60,205 bases of DNA from Limosilactobacillus pontis DSM 8475 (GCF_001435345.1 NZ_AZGO01000065.1:77550-137754); one strand, 5' to 3'. Counted from the first letter of the stretch, positions 38,839-49,000 are shown. Numbers and translations are program-made. Notes: a model not told the origin generated them from the sequence alone.

Positions 38839-39744
38839 ATGGATGGAATTATCCCGTTGTACAAGGAGCGGGGAATGACCAGTTTTGACTGTGTCAGCCG
38901 CCTGCGCCGAATTCTGCACACCAAGAAGATCGGCCACTCTGGCACCTTGGATCCGTCCGTGGATGGGGTCCTGCCGATCTGCGTGGGTAGCGCAACCAAG
39001 GTGGTCCCCTACCTGATGGCGTCCGGCAAGAACTACCAGGGGGAACTACTGGTCGGTGAGGCCACCACCACCGAGGACCTCGACGGTGAGGTTATTGCCG
39101 CCCAGCCGGTCACCGACGAGATTCCGGCGGCTGCTATTCAGGAGCAGATGGCCACTTTGACCGGGAAGATTACCCAGATTCCGCCGATGTATTCTGCGGT
39201 CAAGGTTAAGGGTAAGCGCCTCTACGAGTATGCCCGGGCCGGCGAGACGGTGGAGCGGCCGGTGCGCCATGTCACCGTCGACAAGTTTGAACTACTGGGC
39301 AGCAAGTATGACCCGACCGTCAAGCAGCAGCGGATCTGTTTCAACGTGGTCTGCAGCAAGGGGACCTACGTCCGGACCCTGGTGGTCGAGTTGGCCAAGC
39401 GCCTCGGCTACCCGGGGACGATGAGTTGGCTGACCCGGTTGGCTAGTGGTGGCTTCACCCTCGACCAGACGCTGAGCCTGACCGATGTGCAAGATGCAGT
39501 GACGGCCGGAACGATTAACCACTATCTCTATCCCCTTGACTATGCCCTACATGACTATCCGGCCGTTGACTTGACCGATACTCAGTGGCGGGCGGTCCAG
39601 AACGGGGGCTGGTTGAAACCAGCTGAACTGGCTACTGATGCAGTCGAGCTGGTCCTGAAGTATAATAAACAGGTAAAGGCTTTGTACCACCTTGACCAGC
39701 AACAGGGGGCCTACAAGCCGACCAAGATGTTTTCGACAAAATAG
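38839..39744 (+). CDS. truB: tRNA pseudouridine(55) synthase TruB
   Basis: TruB makes pseudouridine 55 in the T loop of tRNAs. In 301 residues the catalytic block GHSGTLDPSVDGVLPI appears near 36-51 (catalytic Asp in TLDPSVDG), with YSAVKVKGKRLYEYAR near 118-133 and a C-terminal PUA-like region. ATG 38839 is 8 bases after GGAGG; the upstream in-frame start at 38824 lies before that site. In Bacillus truB directly follows rbfA; here a repeat of about 180 bases separates them. Confidence 0.97.
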   Translation: MDGIIPLYKERGMTSFDCVSRLRRILHTKKIGHSGTLDPSVDGVLPICVGSATKVVPYLMASGKNYQGELLVGEATTTEDLDGEVIAAQPVTDEIPAAAIQEQMATLTGKITQIPPMYSAVKVKGKRLYEYARAGETVERPVRHVTVDKFELLGSKYDPTVKQQRICFNVVCSKGTYVRTLVVELAKRLGYPGTMSWLTRLASGGFTLDQTLSLTDVQDAVTAGTINHYLYPLDYALHDYPAVDLTDTQWRAVQNGGWLKPAELATDAVELVLKYNKQVKALYHLDQQQGAYKPTKMFSTK

Positions 39745-39756
39745 GAGGCAACAAGA

Positions 39757-40728
39757 TTGCAGGTTATCAGAGTTCATCACCCGATCGATCCAAGAATCAT
39801 TCCGGCAGGGCCGGTGGTACTCGCCATGGGCTTCTTCGACGGGGTGCACCGGGGACACCAGGCGGTCATCCGGCGGGCCAAGCGGCTGGCTGACCAGCAG
39901 GGACTGCCACTGGCGGTGTTGACCTACAGTCACGCTCCGGGGGTTGCTTACCGTCAGTATCCTGGTGGTTTCAAGTACCTGTCGACGACTAAGCGGAAGC
40001 TGGACCTGCTCGATCAGCTGGGAGTGGACCTGGTTTACCTGGTCAGCTTCACCTCCAGCTTTGCCAGCCTAGCCCCCCAGGACTTCGTCGACCAGTACCT
40101 GGTTGCCTTTCATAGTCGGGTCGTTGTGGCCGGCTACGACCACACCTATGGCCCGGCAGACGTGGCGACCATGGACCGGCTGCCCGGTTATGCCCGGGGC
40201 CGGTTTGCTGTGGTGACGGTACCCAAGTTTACAGCTGACGACTCTACAGCCAAGGTTGGTTCGCGGACAATCCGCCGGCTGATTGATGCCGGGGACGTTC
40301 AGGAAGCTAATCAGGAGCTCGGTTACCACTACCAAACCACCGGTCTGATCGTCCACGGTCTGGCCCGGGGGCGGACCCTGGGTTTTCCGACCATCAACGT
40401 CGAGACGCCGACCCCGGAACGCTTGCCGGGGATCGGGGTTTATGCCGTCAGCGTGCAGATTGGGGATCATTGGTACGGTGGGATGGCCAGTGTCGGTCAC
40501 AACATCACCTTTGGCGAACACAATCAGTTGACGGTCGAGATTTATCTCTTTGACTTCGACCGGATGGTCTACGGCGAGGAGGTTAAGGTGCGCTGGTACC
40601 AGTACCTGCGCGGTGAAGAAAAGTTCGCCGGTGCCGAGGAACTGGTGACCCAGATGAAACGCGATGAACGGGCAGCCCGGACCGTCGTTCAGGATCCACC
40701 AGTGTTGGGGGACCAACTGGTTCATTAG
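39757..40728 (+). CDS. ribF: Bifunctional riboflavin kinase/FAD synthetase
   Basis: RibF converts riboflavin to FMN and then to FAD. The 323 residues comprise an N-terminal nucleotidyltransferase domain with MGFFDGVHRGHQAVI near 27-41 (HxGH-type motif) and the C-terminal flavokinase domain with VHGLARGRTLGFPTINV near 197-213 and YAVSVQIGDHWYGGMASVG. The start is TTG, 8 bases after AGGAGG. It is 12 bases after truB, the order found in Bacillus. Confidence 0.97.
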   Translation: MQVIRVHHPIDPRIIPAGPVVLAMGFFDGVHRGHQAVIRRAKRLADQQGLPLAVLTYSHAPGVAYRQYPGGFKYLSTTKRKLDLLDQLGVDLVYLVSFTSSFASLAPQDFVDQYLVAFHSRVVVAGYDHTYGPADVATMDRLPGYARGRFAVVTVPKFTADDSTAKVGSRTIRRLIDAGDVQEANQELGYHYQTTGLIVHGLARGRTLGFPTINVETPTPERLPGIGVYAVSVQIGDHWYGGMASVGHNITFGEHNQLTVEIYLFDFDRMVYGEEVKVRWYQYLRGEEKFAGAEELVTQMKRDERAARTVVQDPPVLGDQLVH

Positions 40729-40738
40729 TAAGATATAG

Positions 40739-40788
40739 AAAAAGCGTCGATCTGCAAGTTGAATTGCGGACCGGCGCTTTGTTTTTGA
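40739..40788 (+). terminator. Terminator of truB-ribF
   Basis: AAAAAGCGTCG and CGGCGCTTTGTTTTT with an inner GCAA/TTGC pairing around GTTGAA; mostly paired and T-rich after. Confidence 0.7.
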
Positions 40789-40824
40789 TGAGAGTGATAG
40801 CTTTTCTCCCTTACCTTATTTATT

Positions 40825-41496
40825 CTAATTCGACTTTTTCACGCTGGTCATGTTGGCAAGCTCAGTAAAGATTTCTTCCGTTTTCACGCCCGGCTTGAGT
40901 TCACCAAACAGGCGACAGGAAACCGTGCCGTTTTGGTAGCTGTAGACCGTATGCTTTAGGGGCGCCCGGAAGTCCTGGTGGTTGAGCTGGTCAATGACCT
41001 CATAGAGCCGTTTGGTTCCGCCATCCAGCAGTAGGAAGCAGGAAAACTCACGGCCCCGCCGGAGGGCAAATTGGTCGATGTACTTACCCAGCATCTCGGC
41101 GATCAGCACGCAGATCGTCCCGGTGACGCCGATGCTGTAAAGGCCACTTCCGTAAGCGAGGCCAATCGCCCCGGTTACCCAGATTCCGGCAGCGGTGGTG
41201 AGGCCGTTGATGACGTGATCGTGGCGGTTGAGGATGGTTCCGGCCCCCAGGAACCCAATTCCACTGACGACCTGGGCGGCGATCCGCGAGGGGTCCACCG
41301 ACCAGTTCTGGTGGGTAATTCTCAATAGATCAAAGAAGCCATATTTGGAGACGATCATTGCCAGGGCGGCCCCGAGGGCGATGAGAGCATGGGTGCGGAT
41401 CCCCGCCGTCTTGGCCTTGCTCTTGCGTTCAAAGCCAATAATCCCGCCGCAAAGGGCTGCTAACAGCATCCGCAGACACCAGTCAAGTTCTTGCAA
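40825..41496 (-). CDS. MgtC/SapB family membrane protein
   Basis: A 223-residue protein with four to five membrane helices in the first 140 residues and a cytosolic ACT-like C-terminal part. The N-terminal MgtC signature is clear: LLAALCGGIIGFERKSKAKTAG followed by RTHALIALGAALAM, and GIGFLGAGTI near 85. MgtC proteins are tied to Mg2+ homeostasis and regulation of membrane ATPase rather than proven transport. GTG 41505 has GGGAA touching it, while TTG 41496 has GGGAAG 8 bases before it, so TTG is preferred. Possible promoter on the reverse strand: TTGTAG, 18 bases, TAAAAT. Confidence 0.88.
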   Translation of the reverse strand: MQELDWCLRMLLAALCGGIIGFERKSKAKTAGIRTHALIALGAALAMIVSKYGFFDLLRITHQNWSVDPSRIAAQVVSGIGFLGAGTILNRHDHVINGLTTAAGIWVTGAIGLAYGSGLYSIGVTGTICVLIAEMLGKYIDQFALRRGREFSCFLLLDGGTKRLYEVIDQLNHQDFRAPLKHTVYSYQNGTVSCRLFGELKPGVKTEEIFTELANMTSVKKSN

Positions 41497-41601
41497 GCCA
41501 GTCACTTCCCAAACGAAAACAGTATTATTTTAGTTATTATTACAACTCCACTACAACGCGTTTACTGATTTAAAGCTAAGTATAGTAAAGAAAAATCAGG
41601 C

Positions 41602-41973
41602 TTAATGTCGGCTGGCGCGGTGGCTATTACCATGGTGGATCTTATGAACCCGCCGCTTAAACTTCGGCCCGTCATCGGTGACCAGCTTGAAGCGACGCAG
41701 CTTGCCCTGGAAGGGGTGGCCGGTCAGCTTAAGGTTGGTCCAGGACCGCATCACGTCGGTCATTGAGTTGAGCTGGTCAACCAGGTCGGGATTACCTTCT
41801 TGTTGGGCAGCCTGCATGATGTCGGACTGAAGACGGTAGATTAGGTTGTTATGATAAGCGAGCAGCTCGTTGGTTAGCGGGGCGTTTCGGTACTTGTTAA
41901 ACAGGTGCTGGATAAGCTCCATGGCCTCTTTGGCACTGTGCGGTTGGACGTAACGATGGTCGTCTGTACTCAT
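41602..41973 (-). CDS. Hypothetical protein, small and basic
   Basis: A 123-residue soluble protein not assigned to any family. The first 80 residues look helical (AKEAMELIQHLFNKYRNAPL and NELLAYHNNLIYRLQSDI), with no membrane segment; the C-terminus is basic and His-rich (FKRRVHKIHHGNSHR). The ATG at 41973 lies 8 bases after GAGGAG; a longer frame to 42003 has no such site. It is divergent from hrcA and shares its 117-base promoter region, with a TATAAT on its own strand at 42038-42033, so heat-shock co-regulation is possible but unproven. Confidence 0.75.
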   Translation of the reverse strand: MSTDDHRYVQPHSAKEAMELIQHLFNKYRNAPLTNELLAYHNNLIYRLQSDIMQAAQQEGNPDLVDQLNSMTDVMRSWTNLKLTGHPFQGKLRRFKLVTDDGPKFKRRVHKIHHGNSHRASRH

Positions 41974-42006
41974 TTTAAAATCTCCTCGGAAAATCTTTGA
42001 CATTTC

Positions 42007-42035
42007 TTGACTTTTAGGACGGTGGTTGGTATATT
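42007..42035 (+). promoter_or_regulatory. Promoter of the hrcA-grpE-dnaK operon
   Basis: TTGACT (42007-42012), a 17-base spacer and TATATT (42030-42035). Transcription would start near 42042, just before the CIRCE element. Confidence 0.75.
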
Positions 42036-42046
42036 ATACAGTGTGT

Positions 42047-42073
42047 TTAGCACTTAACCCTAAAGAGTGCTAA
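42047..42073 (+). promoter_or_regulatory. CIRCE operator (HrcA binding site)
   Basis: TTAGCACTT, nine bases, GAGTGCTAA. The right arm is the exact CIRCE half-site; the left arm differs from the consensus TTAGCACTC only in its last base. It lies in the transcribed leader, as is typical. HrcA, encoded directly downstream, would bind it and repress the operon. Confidence 0.93.
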
Positions 42074-42090
42074 AAGGGGAAGTGATAACA

Positions 42091-43140
42091 ATGCTAACAC
42101 AGCGTCAAAATAAGATCCTGCAAGCGATTGTACGTCAATACACGTCGACTGGTCAACCGGTGGGGTCCAAGCACCTGGCCGAGGAGTTGCCATTTAAGGT
42201 CAGTTCCGCGACCGTCCGCAATGAGATGGCCGTCCTTGAACGGGCCCACCTGATTGCCAAGGAGCACTCCTCATCGGGACGGGTGCCATCCAAGGAGGGT
42301 TATCGTTACTACGTTGACCACCTCCTGGACCCCCAAGCGGTGACGGATAATGACCTGGTCGTTATCCAGAACTCGCTGGGCACCAGCTTTCAGAAGATTG
42401 ACGAGATCATCTCGCACTCGGCTGATATTTTGTCAAACCTCACTTCGTACACGGCGTTCACCCTTAAGCCTGAGCAGGCGGACGTGCGGTTGAGTGGTTT
42501 CCGACTGGTGCCGTTGGGCAACCACAAGGTTATCGCCATCCTGGTTACGGACAGTGGGGATGTCGAGAGTCAGGCATTTACCCTGCCGCGCAATCTCGAC
42601 CTAGATGCTCTCCAGGCGGTCATTCGGATGATTAATGACCAACTGGTCGGCCTCCCGCTGACGAGCGTCATGAAGCGCTTAAACGACGACATCCCATTGC
42701 GGGTGATGCACTATATGCACAGCGCCGATGGGTTTCTGGATCTCTTTGACAATGTCGTTTCAAAGGCTGCACGGGAGCAGTTCTTTATCGGCGGCCGATT
42801 AAACCTGTTGGACTTCTCGAACACCCGTGATCCCCAGGCGCTGCAGACCATGTACCGCCTGCTGGACCACAACGATGAGCTTTCGCACCTGCTCGATGCC
42901 GGGAAGACCGGCGAGGGGGTCAACGTCCGCATTGGGTCCGAGATCTCTAAGGACAAGGTGCTCGATAACTACAGTCTGATTACGGCGACCTATGATGTCG
43001 ACCAGTACGGCAAGGGAATCATTGCCGTACTGGGGCCGACGCGGATGCCGTATTCCCGGACGATCGGTTTGGTAAATGCCTTTCGTCAGGAACTGGCCAA
43101 GCGCCTGTTGGACTTTTATTGGCATTACTATGATTCATAG
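42091..43140 (+). CDS. hrcA: Heat-inducible transcription repressor HrcA
   Basis: HrcA represses chaperone operons by binding CIRCE, with GroEL as folding partner. The 349 residues start with a winged helix domain (TQRQNKILQAIVRQYTSTGQ then VGSKHLAEEL and SATVRNEMAVLE) and continue with the dimerisation and GAF-like domains. ATG 42091 is used; the frame is open to GTG 42067, but that codon lies inside CIRCE. AGGGGA is the binding site. First gene of hrcA-grpE-dnaK-dnaJ. Confidence 0.97.
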   Translation: MLTQRQNKILQAIVRQYTSTGQPVGSKHLAEELPFKVSSATVRNEMAVLERAHLIAKEHSSSGRVPSKEGYRYYVDHLLDPQAVTDNDLVVIQNSLGTSFQKIDEIISHSADILSNLTSYTAFTLKPEQADVRLSGFRLVPLGNHKVIAILVTDSGDVESQAFTLPRNLDLDALQAVIRMINDQLVGLPLTSVMKRLNDDIPLRVMHYMHSADGFLDLFDNVVSKAAREQFFIGGRLNLLDFSNTRDPQALQTMYRLLDHNDELSHLLDAGKTGEGVNVRIGSEISKDKVLDNYSLITATYDVDQYGKGIIAVLGPTRMPYSRTIGLVNAFRQELAKRLLDFYWHYYDS

Positions 43141-43152
43141 GAGGCGAGTTAA

Positions 43153-43737
43153 TTGGCAGAAAAGGATAATAAGAAGACGGCTGAGCAGCAACCGACTGCA
43201 GAGGAGCAGGTAGCTGCTAAAAAGACAACTAACGCCCAATCTAAAGATAAGAAGAAATCAGCAACCAGTCAGGTTGATGAATTAAAAGCAGAAATCAAGG
43301 ACCTCAAGCAGCAATTGGCTGACAAGGACGACAAGTACCTGCGAGCCGAGGCCGAGATCCAGAACATGACGACCCGGTTCAAGAAGGAGCGGGCCCAGAT
43401 CCTCAAGTACGATGGACAGGACCTTGCCAAGGCTGTTTTACCGGTTCTCGATAATCTTAAGCGGGCACTGACAATTGAGGTGACCGATGAGAACGGTAAG
43501 CAGTTGAAGAAGGGGATTCAGATGGTTCATGACCACCTGACCAGCGCCCTGACTGATCACGGTATCACCGAGATCGAAGCCGACGGGAAGCCGTTCGACC
43601 CGACCCTGCACCAGGCGGTTCAGACCGTCCCGGCCCAGGACGGGCAGAAGCCGGACACCGTCGTGCAAGTCCTTCAGGCTGGTTACCAGCTCAAGGACCG
43701 CGTCTTACGGCCAGCAATGGTTGTTGTGGCACAATAA
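43153..43737 (+). CDS. grpE: Nucleotide exchange factor GrpE
   Basis: GrpE releases ADP from DnaK and works as a thermosensor. The 194 residues have a Lys/Gln-rich disordered start (about 1-45), a long coiled coil (VDELKAEIKDLKQQLADKDD) and the C-terminal beta domain with HQAVQTVPAQDG near 155. The start is TTG after AGGAGG. It lies 12 bases after hrcA and 28 before dnaK. Confidence 0.97.
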   Translation: MAEKDNKKTAEQQPTAEEQVAAKKTTNAQSKDKKKSATSQVDELKAEIKDLKQQLADKDDKYLRAEAEIQNMTTRFKKERAQILKYDGQDLAKAVLPVLDNLKRALTIEVTDENGKQLKKGIQMVHDHLTSALTDHGITEIEADGKPFDPTLHQAVQTVPAQDGQKPDTVVQVLQAGYQLKDRVLRPAMVVVAQ

Positions 43738-43765
43738 AAATTAAGTAAAAAGAGGGAATTTAACA

Positions 43766-45640
43766 ATGGCAAGTAACAAGATTATTGGTATTGACTTAGG
43801 TACTACTAACTCCGCCGTTGCCGTCATGGAAGGTAACGAGCCGAAGATCATCACGAACCCAGAAGGCAGTCGGACGACGCCATCTGTTGTTTCGTTCAAG
43901 AATGGTGAGACCCAGGTTGGTGAAGTTGCCAAGCGGCAAGCAATCACGAACCCGAACACGATCTCATCCATCAAGAGTCACATGGGAGAAGCCGGCTACA
44001 CGGTTGAAGTCGATGGTAAGAAGTACACGCCACAGGAAATTTCAGCCATGATCCTGCAATACCTGAAGAAGTACGCGGAAGACTACATCGGTGACACGGT
44101 TGACAAGGCCGTCATCACGGTGCCAGCATACTTCAACGATGCTCAACGTCAGGCGACCAAGGATGCCGGTAAGATTGCCGGCCTGGACGTCAAGCGGATC
44201 ATTAACGAACCAACCGCTTCTTCTCTGGCTTACGGCCTGGACAAGAAGAACAAGAATGAAAAGATCCTGGTTTACGATCTTGGTGGTGGGACCTTCGATG
44301 TCTCCATCCTGGAATTAGGTGACGGGGTCTTCCAAGTCCTCTCCACGAACGGTGATACCCACCTGGGTGGTGACGACTTCGACCAGAAGATCATGGACTG
44401 GCTGATTGATGGCTTCAAGGAAGAAAACGGTGTCGATTTGTCCAAGGACAAGATGGCCCTGCAACGGTTGAAGGATGCCGCTGAAAAGGCTAAGAAGGAC
44501 CTTTCCGGTGTTCAAGAAGCTCAGATCAGCCTGCCATTCATCTCCGCTGGTGAAAACGGTCCATTGCACCTGGAAAAGACCCTGACCCGGGCTCAATTCA
44601 ACCAATTGACCAACGACCTGGTTGAACGGACGAAGCAACCAGTATTGAACGCCTTAAAGGATGCCGACCTGTCATTTGATGACATCGATGAAGTCATCTT
44701 AAACGGTGGTTCAACCCGGATTCCAGCCGTTCAAGAAATGGTTAAGGAACTGACTGGCAAGGAACCAAACCACTCCATCAACCCTGATGAAGCCGTTGCC
44801 CTTGGTGCCGCTATCCAAGGTGGGGTTCTGACCGGTGATGTTAAGGATGTTGTCCTGCTCGATGTTACGCCACTGTCCCTTGGTATTGAAACCATGGGTG
44901 GGGTCTTCACTAAGCTGATCGACCGGAACACGACCATTCCAACCTCCAAGAGTCAGATCTTCTCGACCGCCGCTGATAACCAATCTGCCGTTGACATCCA
45001 CGTTCTCCAGGGTGAACGGCCAATGGCAGCCGACAACAAGACCTTGGGGAACTTCCAGCTGACGGACATTCCAGCCGCCCCACGTGGTGTTCCACAGATC
45101 AAGGTTACCTTCGACATCGACAAGAACGGGATCGTTAACGTTTCTGCCAAGGATATGGGAACTGGTAAGGAACAAAAGATCGTCATCAAGTCCAACTCTG
45201 GGCTGTCCGATGACGAAATCGAACGGATGAAGAAGGATGCCGAGGAACACGCCGAAGCCGACAAGAAGAAGAAGGAAGAGGTTGACCTGAAGAACGAAGT
45301 CGACCAGGAACTCTTCCAAGTCGACAAGACCCTGAAGGAAGTCAAGGGCAAGGTTCCAGAAGAGGACATCAAGAAGGCCGAAAGTGCCCGTGATGATCTG
45401 AAGAAGGCCAAGGAAAGCGGTAACCTCGACGACATGAAGGCCAAGAAGGATGCCTTGAACAAGGTTATTCAGGACCTCAGCGTCAAGCTCTACAAGCAGG
45501 CCCAGGATGCCCAAGGTGGTGCCCAGGGCGGCCAAGGCGCAAACAACGGTGATGCCAACAACGACAACAACCAAAATGGTAATGGCGGTGACACCGTTGA
45601 CGGTGACTTCAAGGATGTAACGCCTGACGACAAGAAGTAA
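43766..45640 (+). CDS. dnaK: Molecular chaperone DnaK (Hsp70)
   Basis: DnaK binds exposed hydrophobic peptides in an ATP-dependent cycle. The 624 residues show the nucleotide-binding domain with [16 protein letters not shown] near 7-22, [12 protein letters not shown] near 170 and [12 protein letters not shown] near 312, the substrate domain after about 360, a helical lid and a Gly/Asn/Gln-rich disordered tail. The subdomain IB segment is shortened, as in Gram-positive Hsp70s. Codon use is biased toward highly expressed types. Long reverse-strand frames over this gene are by-products of that bias. Confidence 0.99.
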   Translation: MASNKIIGIDLGTTNSAVAVMEGNEPKIITNPEGSRTTPSVVSFKNGETQVGEVAKRQAITNPNTISSIKSHMGEAGYTVEVDGKKYTPQEISAMILQYLKKYAEDYIGDTVDKAVITVPAYFNDAQRQATKDAGKIAGLDVKRIINEPTASSLAYGLDKKNKNEKILVYDLGGGTFDVSILELGDGVFQVLSTNGDTHLGGDDFDQKIMDWLIDGFKEENGVDLSKDKMALQRLKDAAEKAKKDLSGVQEAQISLPFISAGENGPLHLEKTLTRAQFNQLTNDLVERTKQPVLNALKDADLSFDDIDEVILNGGSTRIPAVQEMVKELTGKEPNHSINPDEAVALGAAIQGGVLTGDVKDVVLLDVTPLSLGIETMGGVFTKLIDRNTTIPTSKSQIFSTAADNQSAVDIHVLQGERPMAADNKTLGNFQLTDIPAAPRGVPQIKVTFDIDKNGIVNVSAKDMGTGKEQKIVIKSNSGLSDDEIERMKKDAEEHAEADKKKKEEVDLKNEVDQELFQVDKTLKEVKGKVPEEDIKKAESARDDLKKAKESGNLDDMKAKKDALNKVIQDLSVKLYKQAQDAQGGAQGGQGANNGDANNDNNQNGNGGDTVDGDFKDVTPDDKK

Positions 45641-45667
45641 TCTCAACTGTTGACAAGAGTAATGTAG

Positions 45668-45704
45668 AAGCCAAAGGCCATCGTTTGCGGACTTTGGCTT
45701 TTAC
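45668..45704 (+). terminator. Terminator or attenuator between dnaK and dnaJ
   Basis: AAGCCAAAG and CTTTGGCTT are exact complements around 15 bases, followed by TTA-rich sequence. TATAAC at 45724-45729 may give dnaJ its own promoter. Confidence 0.7.
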
Positions 45705-45758
45705 TTTCGTTTGCCAACTGTGGTATAACTAAACCAAATCGACTTGTGAGGGATGTAT

Positions 45759-46922
45759 ATGGCAGAAAAAGATTACTATGACATTTTAGGTGTCTCCAAG
45801 GACGCGTCCGAGGCCGATATCAAGCACGCTTACCGGCGCCTGGCAGCGAAGTACCACCCCGATGTCAACCACGCACCTGGGGCTGAGGAGAAGTTCAAGC
45901 AGATCAACGAGGCCTACGATGTCTTGAGTGACCAGCAGAAGCGGGCCCAGTATGATCAATACGGGTCGGCTGGTCCGCAGGCTGGTGCCGGTGGCTTCGG
46001 CGGCTTTGGCGGCTTTGGCGGTGGCCAGGGCGGCTTCAACCAGGGCTTCGGTGGCGGCGGCTTCGACGACATCTTCAGCCAGTTCTTCGGTGGTGGCCAG
46101 CGGCGTCAGGATCCGACCGCACCACGCCCGGGTCGTGACCTCCAGTACGCGATGACGCTGAAGTTTATGGATGCTGTCTTTGGTAAGACGACGACCATCA
46201 AGTACGACCGCGACGAGGAGTGTAAGACCTGTCACGGGACCGGTGCCAAGCCGGGCAAGTCGGCGACGACCTGTCAGCGCTGTGGTGGCCAGGGCTTCAT
46301 CGTCACCATGCAACGGACACCACTGGGTAACATGCGGTCCCAGACGACCTGTCCCGAATGTCACGGGACGGGGAAGGTCATCAAGCCGGAGGACCGGTGC
46401 ACGACCTGTCACGGGACCGGTCACGTTCAAGAGAAGCACGAGCTGGAGGTTAAGGTGCCAGCCGGGGTTGACGATGGTCAGCAGATGCGGCTCCAGGGCC
46501 AGGGTGATGCCGGGGCTAACGGCGGACCGGCCGGTGACCTCTACATCGTCTTCCGGGTAACGCCAAGCCGGGACTTCCGGCGGGATGGGTCGACTATCTA
46601 CGTCGATCGTGACATCTCCTTTGCCCAGGCGGCCCTGGGTGACGAGGTCAAGGTCAAGACGGTTCACGGTGATGTCGACCTGAAGATTCCTGCTGGTACC
46701 CAGTCCGAGACCAACTTCCGCCTGCGCGGTAAGGGGGTCCCGCACCTCAACGGCAATGGCAACGGTGATGAGCACGTCACTGTTCACGTCCGGACGCCAA
46801 AGAGCCTGAATAAGCGGCAGCGGGAGGCCATGATGGCCTTTGCCGCCGCCAGTGGTGAGGACGTCAAGGGCGTCCAGAAGTCCGTTTTGGACAAGCTCAA
46901 GGATGCTTTTGAGGATCGGTAA
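45759..46922 (+). CDS. dnaJ: Chaperone protein DnaJ (Hsp40)
   Basis: DnaJ delivers substrates to DnaK and stimulates its ATPase. In 387 residues: the J domain with the HPD motif (AAKYHPDVN near 29-37), the Gly/Phe-rich linker, four CxxCxGxG zinc motifs ([36 protein letters not shown]) at about 150-215, and the C-terminal peptide-binding domains. ATG 45759 is preferred because GTGAGG lies 7 bases before it; ATG 45753 is too close. Confidence 0.98.
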   Translation: MAEKDYYDILGVSKDASEADIKHAYRRLAAKYHPDVNHAPGAEEKFKQINEAYDVLSDQQKRAQYDQYGSAGPQAGAGGFGGFGGFGGGQGGFNQGFGGGGFDDIFSQFFGGGQRRQDPTAPRPGRDLQYAMTLKFMDAVFGKTTTIKYDRDEECKTCHGTGAKPGKSATTCQRCGGQGFIVTMQRTPLGNMRSQTTCPECHGTGKVIKPEDRCTTCHGTGHVQEKHELEVKVPAGVDDGQQMRLQGQGDAGANGGPAGDLYIVFRVTPSRDFRRDGSTIYVDRDISFAQAALGDEVKVKTVHGDVDLKIPAGTQSETNFRLRGKGVPHLNGNGNGDEHVTVHVRTPKSLNKRQREAMMAFAAASGEDVKGVQKSVLDKLKDAFEDR

Positions 46923-46934
46923 AATTTAAGCTGA

Positions 46935-46966
46935 GGACGACTGCTGAGGGCGGCCGTCCTTTTGTG
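46935..46966 (+). terminator. Terminator after dnaJ
   Basis: GGACG and CGTCC with a partly pairing interior (GACTGCTGAGGGCGGC), followed by TTTT. It precedes the lepA promoter. Confidence 0.6.
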
Positions 46967-46967
46967 T

Positions 46968-46996
46968 TTTCATCGTGCCCCAGATTTTGTTATACT
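46968..46996 (+). promoter_or_regulatory. Probable lepA promoter
   Basis: TTTTCA (46968-46973), a 17-base spacer and TATACT (46991-46996), about 37 bases upstream of the start. Confidence 0.6.
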
Positions 46997-47032
46997 AAAA
47001 ATAGTATTTTCGTAGAAAGAGTGACAGAGCAG

Positions 47033-48874
47033 ATGACAATGAGTCTAGACGAGATGAAGGCGCGGCAGAAGCGCATTCGCAACTTTTCAATTGTGGCCCA
47101 CATTGATCACGGTAAGTCGACTTTGGCTGACCGGATCCTTGAGATGACCGATTCGATTAGCAAGCGGGAGATGAAGAACCAGATCTTGGATGACATGCCC
47201 CTGGAACGGGAGCGGGGGATCACCATCAAGCTGAATGCTGTGGCCCTGACCTACCATGCCAAGGACGGTCAGGACTACATTTTCCACCTGATTGACACTC
47301 CAGGGCACGTCGACTTCTCCTATGAGGTCTCACGGTCCCTGGCGGCCTGTGAAGGGGCCATCCTGGTCGTCGACGCCACCCAGGGGGTCGAGGCCCAGAC
47401 ATTGGCCAACGTTTACCTAGCCCTGGACAATAACCTGGAGATTTTGCCGGTCATCAACAAGATTGACCTGCCGTCCGCTGATCCGGAGGGGACCAAGAAA
47501 CAAATCGAGGACGAGATCGGCCTGGACACAAGTGAGACCGTCGACGTCAGTGCCAAGACTGGGCTGGGGGTCGACAAGGTCCTGGAGAAGATCGTCCATG
47601 ACGTGCCGGCGCCAACTGGTGACCTGACCGCCCCGCTGAAGGCCCTGATCTTTGATTCCAAGTATGATGACTACCGTGGGGTGGTCCTCAGCGTACGGGT
47701 CTTCGAGGGGACCGTCAAGAAGGGTGACCGGATCCGGCTGATGAATAGCGGGACCGAGTACGAGGTGGCCGAGGTCGGGATCAATTCGCCCAAGCCCTTG
47801 GCCCGTGACGTCCTGATGGCTGGAGACGTTGGTTATATCACCGCCGCTATCAAGGATATCAAGGATACCCGGGTTGGGGACACGGTCACCAATGCCGACC
47901 GGCCAACCGACAAGCCCCTGGAAGGCTACCGACAGATGACACCGATGGTCTACGCCGGGCTCTACCCGACTGACAATGCCAAGTTCAACGACCTCCGGGA
48001 TGCCCTGGAGAAACTACAGCTAAATGATGCCGCCCTGACCTTTGAGCCGGAGTCATCCCGGGCCCTGGGCTTCGGGTTCCGGTGTGGCTTTTTGGGGTTA
48101 CTGCACATGGACGTGGTTCAGGAACGCTTGGAGCGGGAGTTCAACCTCGACCTGATCACCACTGCGCCATCGGTTACCTACCACGTTGACCTGGCGGACG
48201 GGACGATGAAGGAGGTCGAGAACCCGGCCGAGATGCCGGATGCTTCTGCCATCAAGGACATTAAGGAGCCGTACGTGCAGGCCTCGATCATGGTGCCCAA
48301 CGATTACGTCGGCCCCGTGATGGAGCTCTGCCAGCGCAAGCGGGGGATTTTCGACACGATGGAGTACCTCAGCGATACCCGGGTCAACGTGATCTACCAT
48401 ATCCCGTTGTCGGAAATCATCTTCGACTTCTTCGATAAGCTGAAGAGTTCCACCCGCGGGTACGCTTCCCTGGACTACGAGATTGACGATTACAAGCCAA
48501 GTAACCTGGTCAAGATCGACATCCTCCTGAACGGGGACAAGGTCGATGCCCTGAGCTTCATTGCCCACAAGGATTTTGCAGTCGAGCGGGGACGGGATAT
48601 CACATCGAAGTTGAAGAAGATCATTCCCCGGCAGAACTTTGAGATTCCGATCCAGGCGGCCATCGGTTCCAAGATCATCGCTCGGACCAACATCAAGGCC
48701 TACCGGAAGGACGTTACGGCCCGTATCCACACCGGGGACCCTGACCGGCGTGCCAAGCTGCTGGAAAAGCAGAAGCGCGGTAAGAAGCGGATGAAGGCGG
48801 TCGGTAAGGTCGACATCCCACAGGAAGCCTTTATGGCCGTTCTGAAGACCGATGAGCAACTGGATGATAAGTGA
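47033..48874 (+). CDS. lepA: Elongation factor 4 (LepA)
   Basis: EF4 is a ribosomal GTPase thought to act in initiation and in back-translocation under stress. The 613 residues contain [14 protein letters not shown] near 24-37, [14 protein letters not shown] near 90, NKID, and the LepA-specific C-terminal domain ([20 protein letters not shown]). Start choice: ATG 47033 or ATG 47039, six bases apart, with only a weak binding site (AGAAAGAG). Both give a normal length, and upstream in-frame codons lack support. Confidence 0.97.
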   Translation: MTMSLDEMKARQKRIRNFSIVAHIDHGKSTLADRILEMTDSISKREMKNQILDDMPLERERGITIKLNAVALTYHAKDGQDYIFHLIDTPGHVDFSYEVSRSLAACEGAILVVDATQGVEAQTLANVYLALDNNLEILPVINKIDLPSADPEGTKKQIEDEIGLDTSETVDVSAKTGLGVDKVLEKIVHDVPAPTGDLTAPLKALIFDSKYDDYRGVVLSVRVFEGTVKKGDRIRLMNSGTEYEVAEVGINSPKPLARDVLMAGDVGYITAAIKDIKDTRVGDTVTNADRPTDKPLEGYRQMTPMVYAGLYPTDNAKFNDLRDALEKLQLNDAALTFEPESSRALGFGFRCGFLGLLHMDVVQERLEREFNLDLITTAPSVTYHVDLADGTMKEVENPAEMPDASAIKDIKEPYVQASIMVPNDYVGPVMELCQRKRGIFDTMEYLSDTRVNVIYHIPLSEIIFDFFDKLKSSTRGYASLDYEIDDYKPSNLVKIDILLNGDKVDALSFIAHKDFAVERGRDITSKLKKIIPRQNFEIPIQAAIGSKIIARTNIKAYRKDVTARIHTGDPDRRAKLLEKQKRGKKRMKAVGKVDIPQEAFMAVLKTDEQLDDK

Positions 48875-48917
48875 TCGTTGATGTGACGGTATTCTCAATT
48901 CTTAAAATTCACAAAGT

Positions 48918-49000
48918 AAGACCAATATTCTAACGGTTTTCCCTTAATCTTCCCCTACGCGGGATTGTAAGAGAGAAAATAAAATTAGGATGTTGGTCTT
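48918..49000. repeat. 16-bp inverted repeat enclosing 51 bases
   Basis: AAGACCAATATTCTAA (48918-48933) and TTAGGATGTTGGTCTT (48985-49000). The two arms pair at all 16 positions if two G-U pairs are allowed, which suggests pairing as RNA. The interior contains smaller pairings (CCC/GGG, TTA/TAA). No T-run follows. Confidence 0.65.

Noticed and set aside
44711-45646. A 311-codon open frame on the reverse strand opposite dnaK
   Set aside because: It arises from the strong codon bias of dnaK; its protein is low-complexity and Val/Leu-rich, with no binding site, and dnaK is certain.
46001-46090. Apparent tandem repeat of GGCTTTGGC units
   Set aside because: This is the Gly/Phe-rich linker of DnaJ, a normal coding feature.
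45786-46787. A 333-codon open frame on the reverse strand opposite dnaJ
   Set aside because: It mirrors the Gly- and Thr-rich codons of dnaJ, has no family resemblance and no ribosome binding site.
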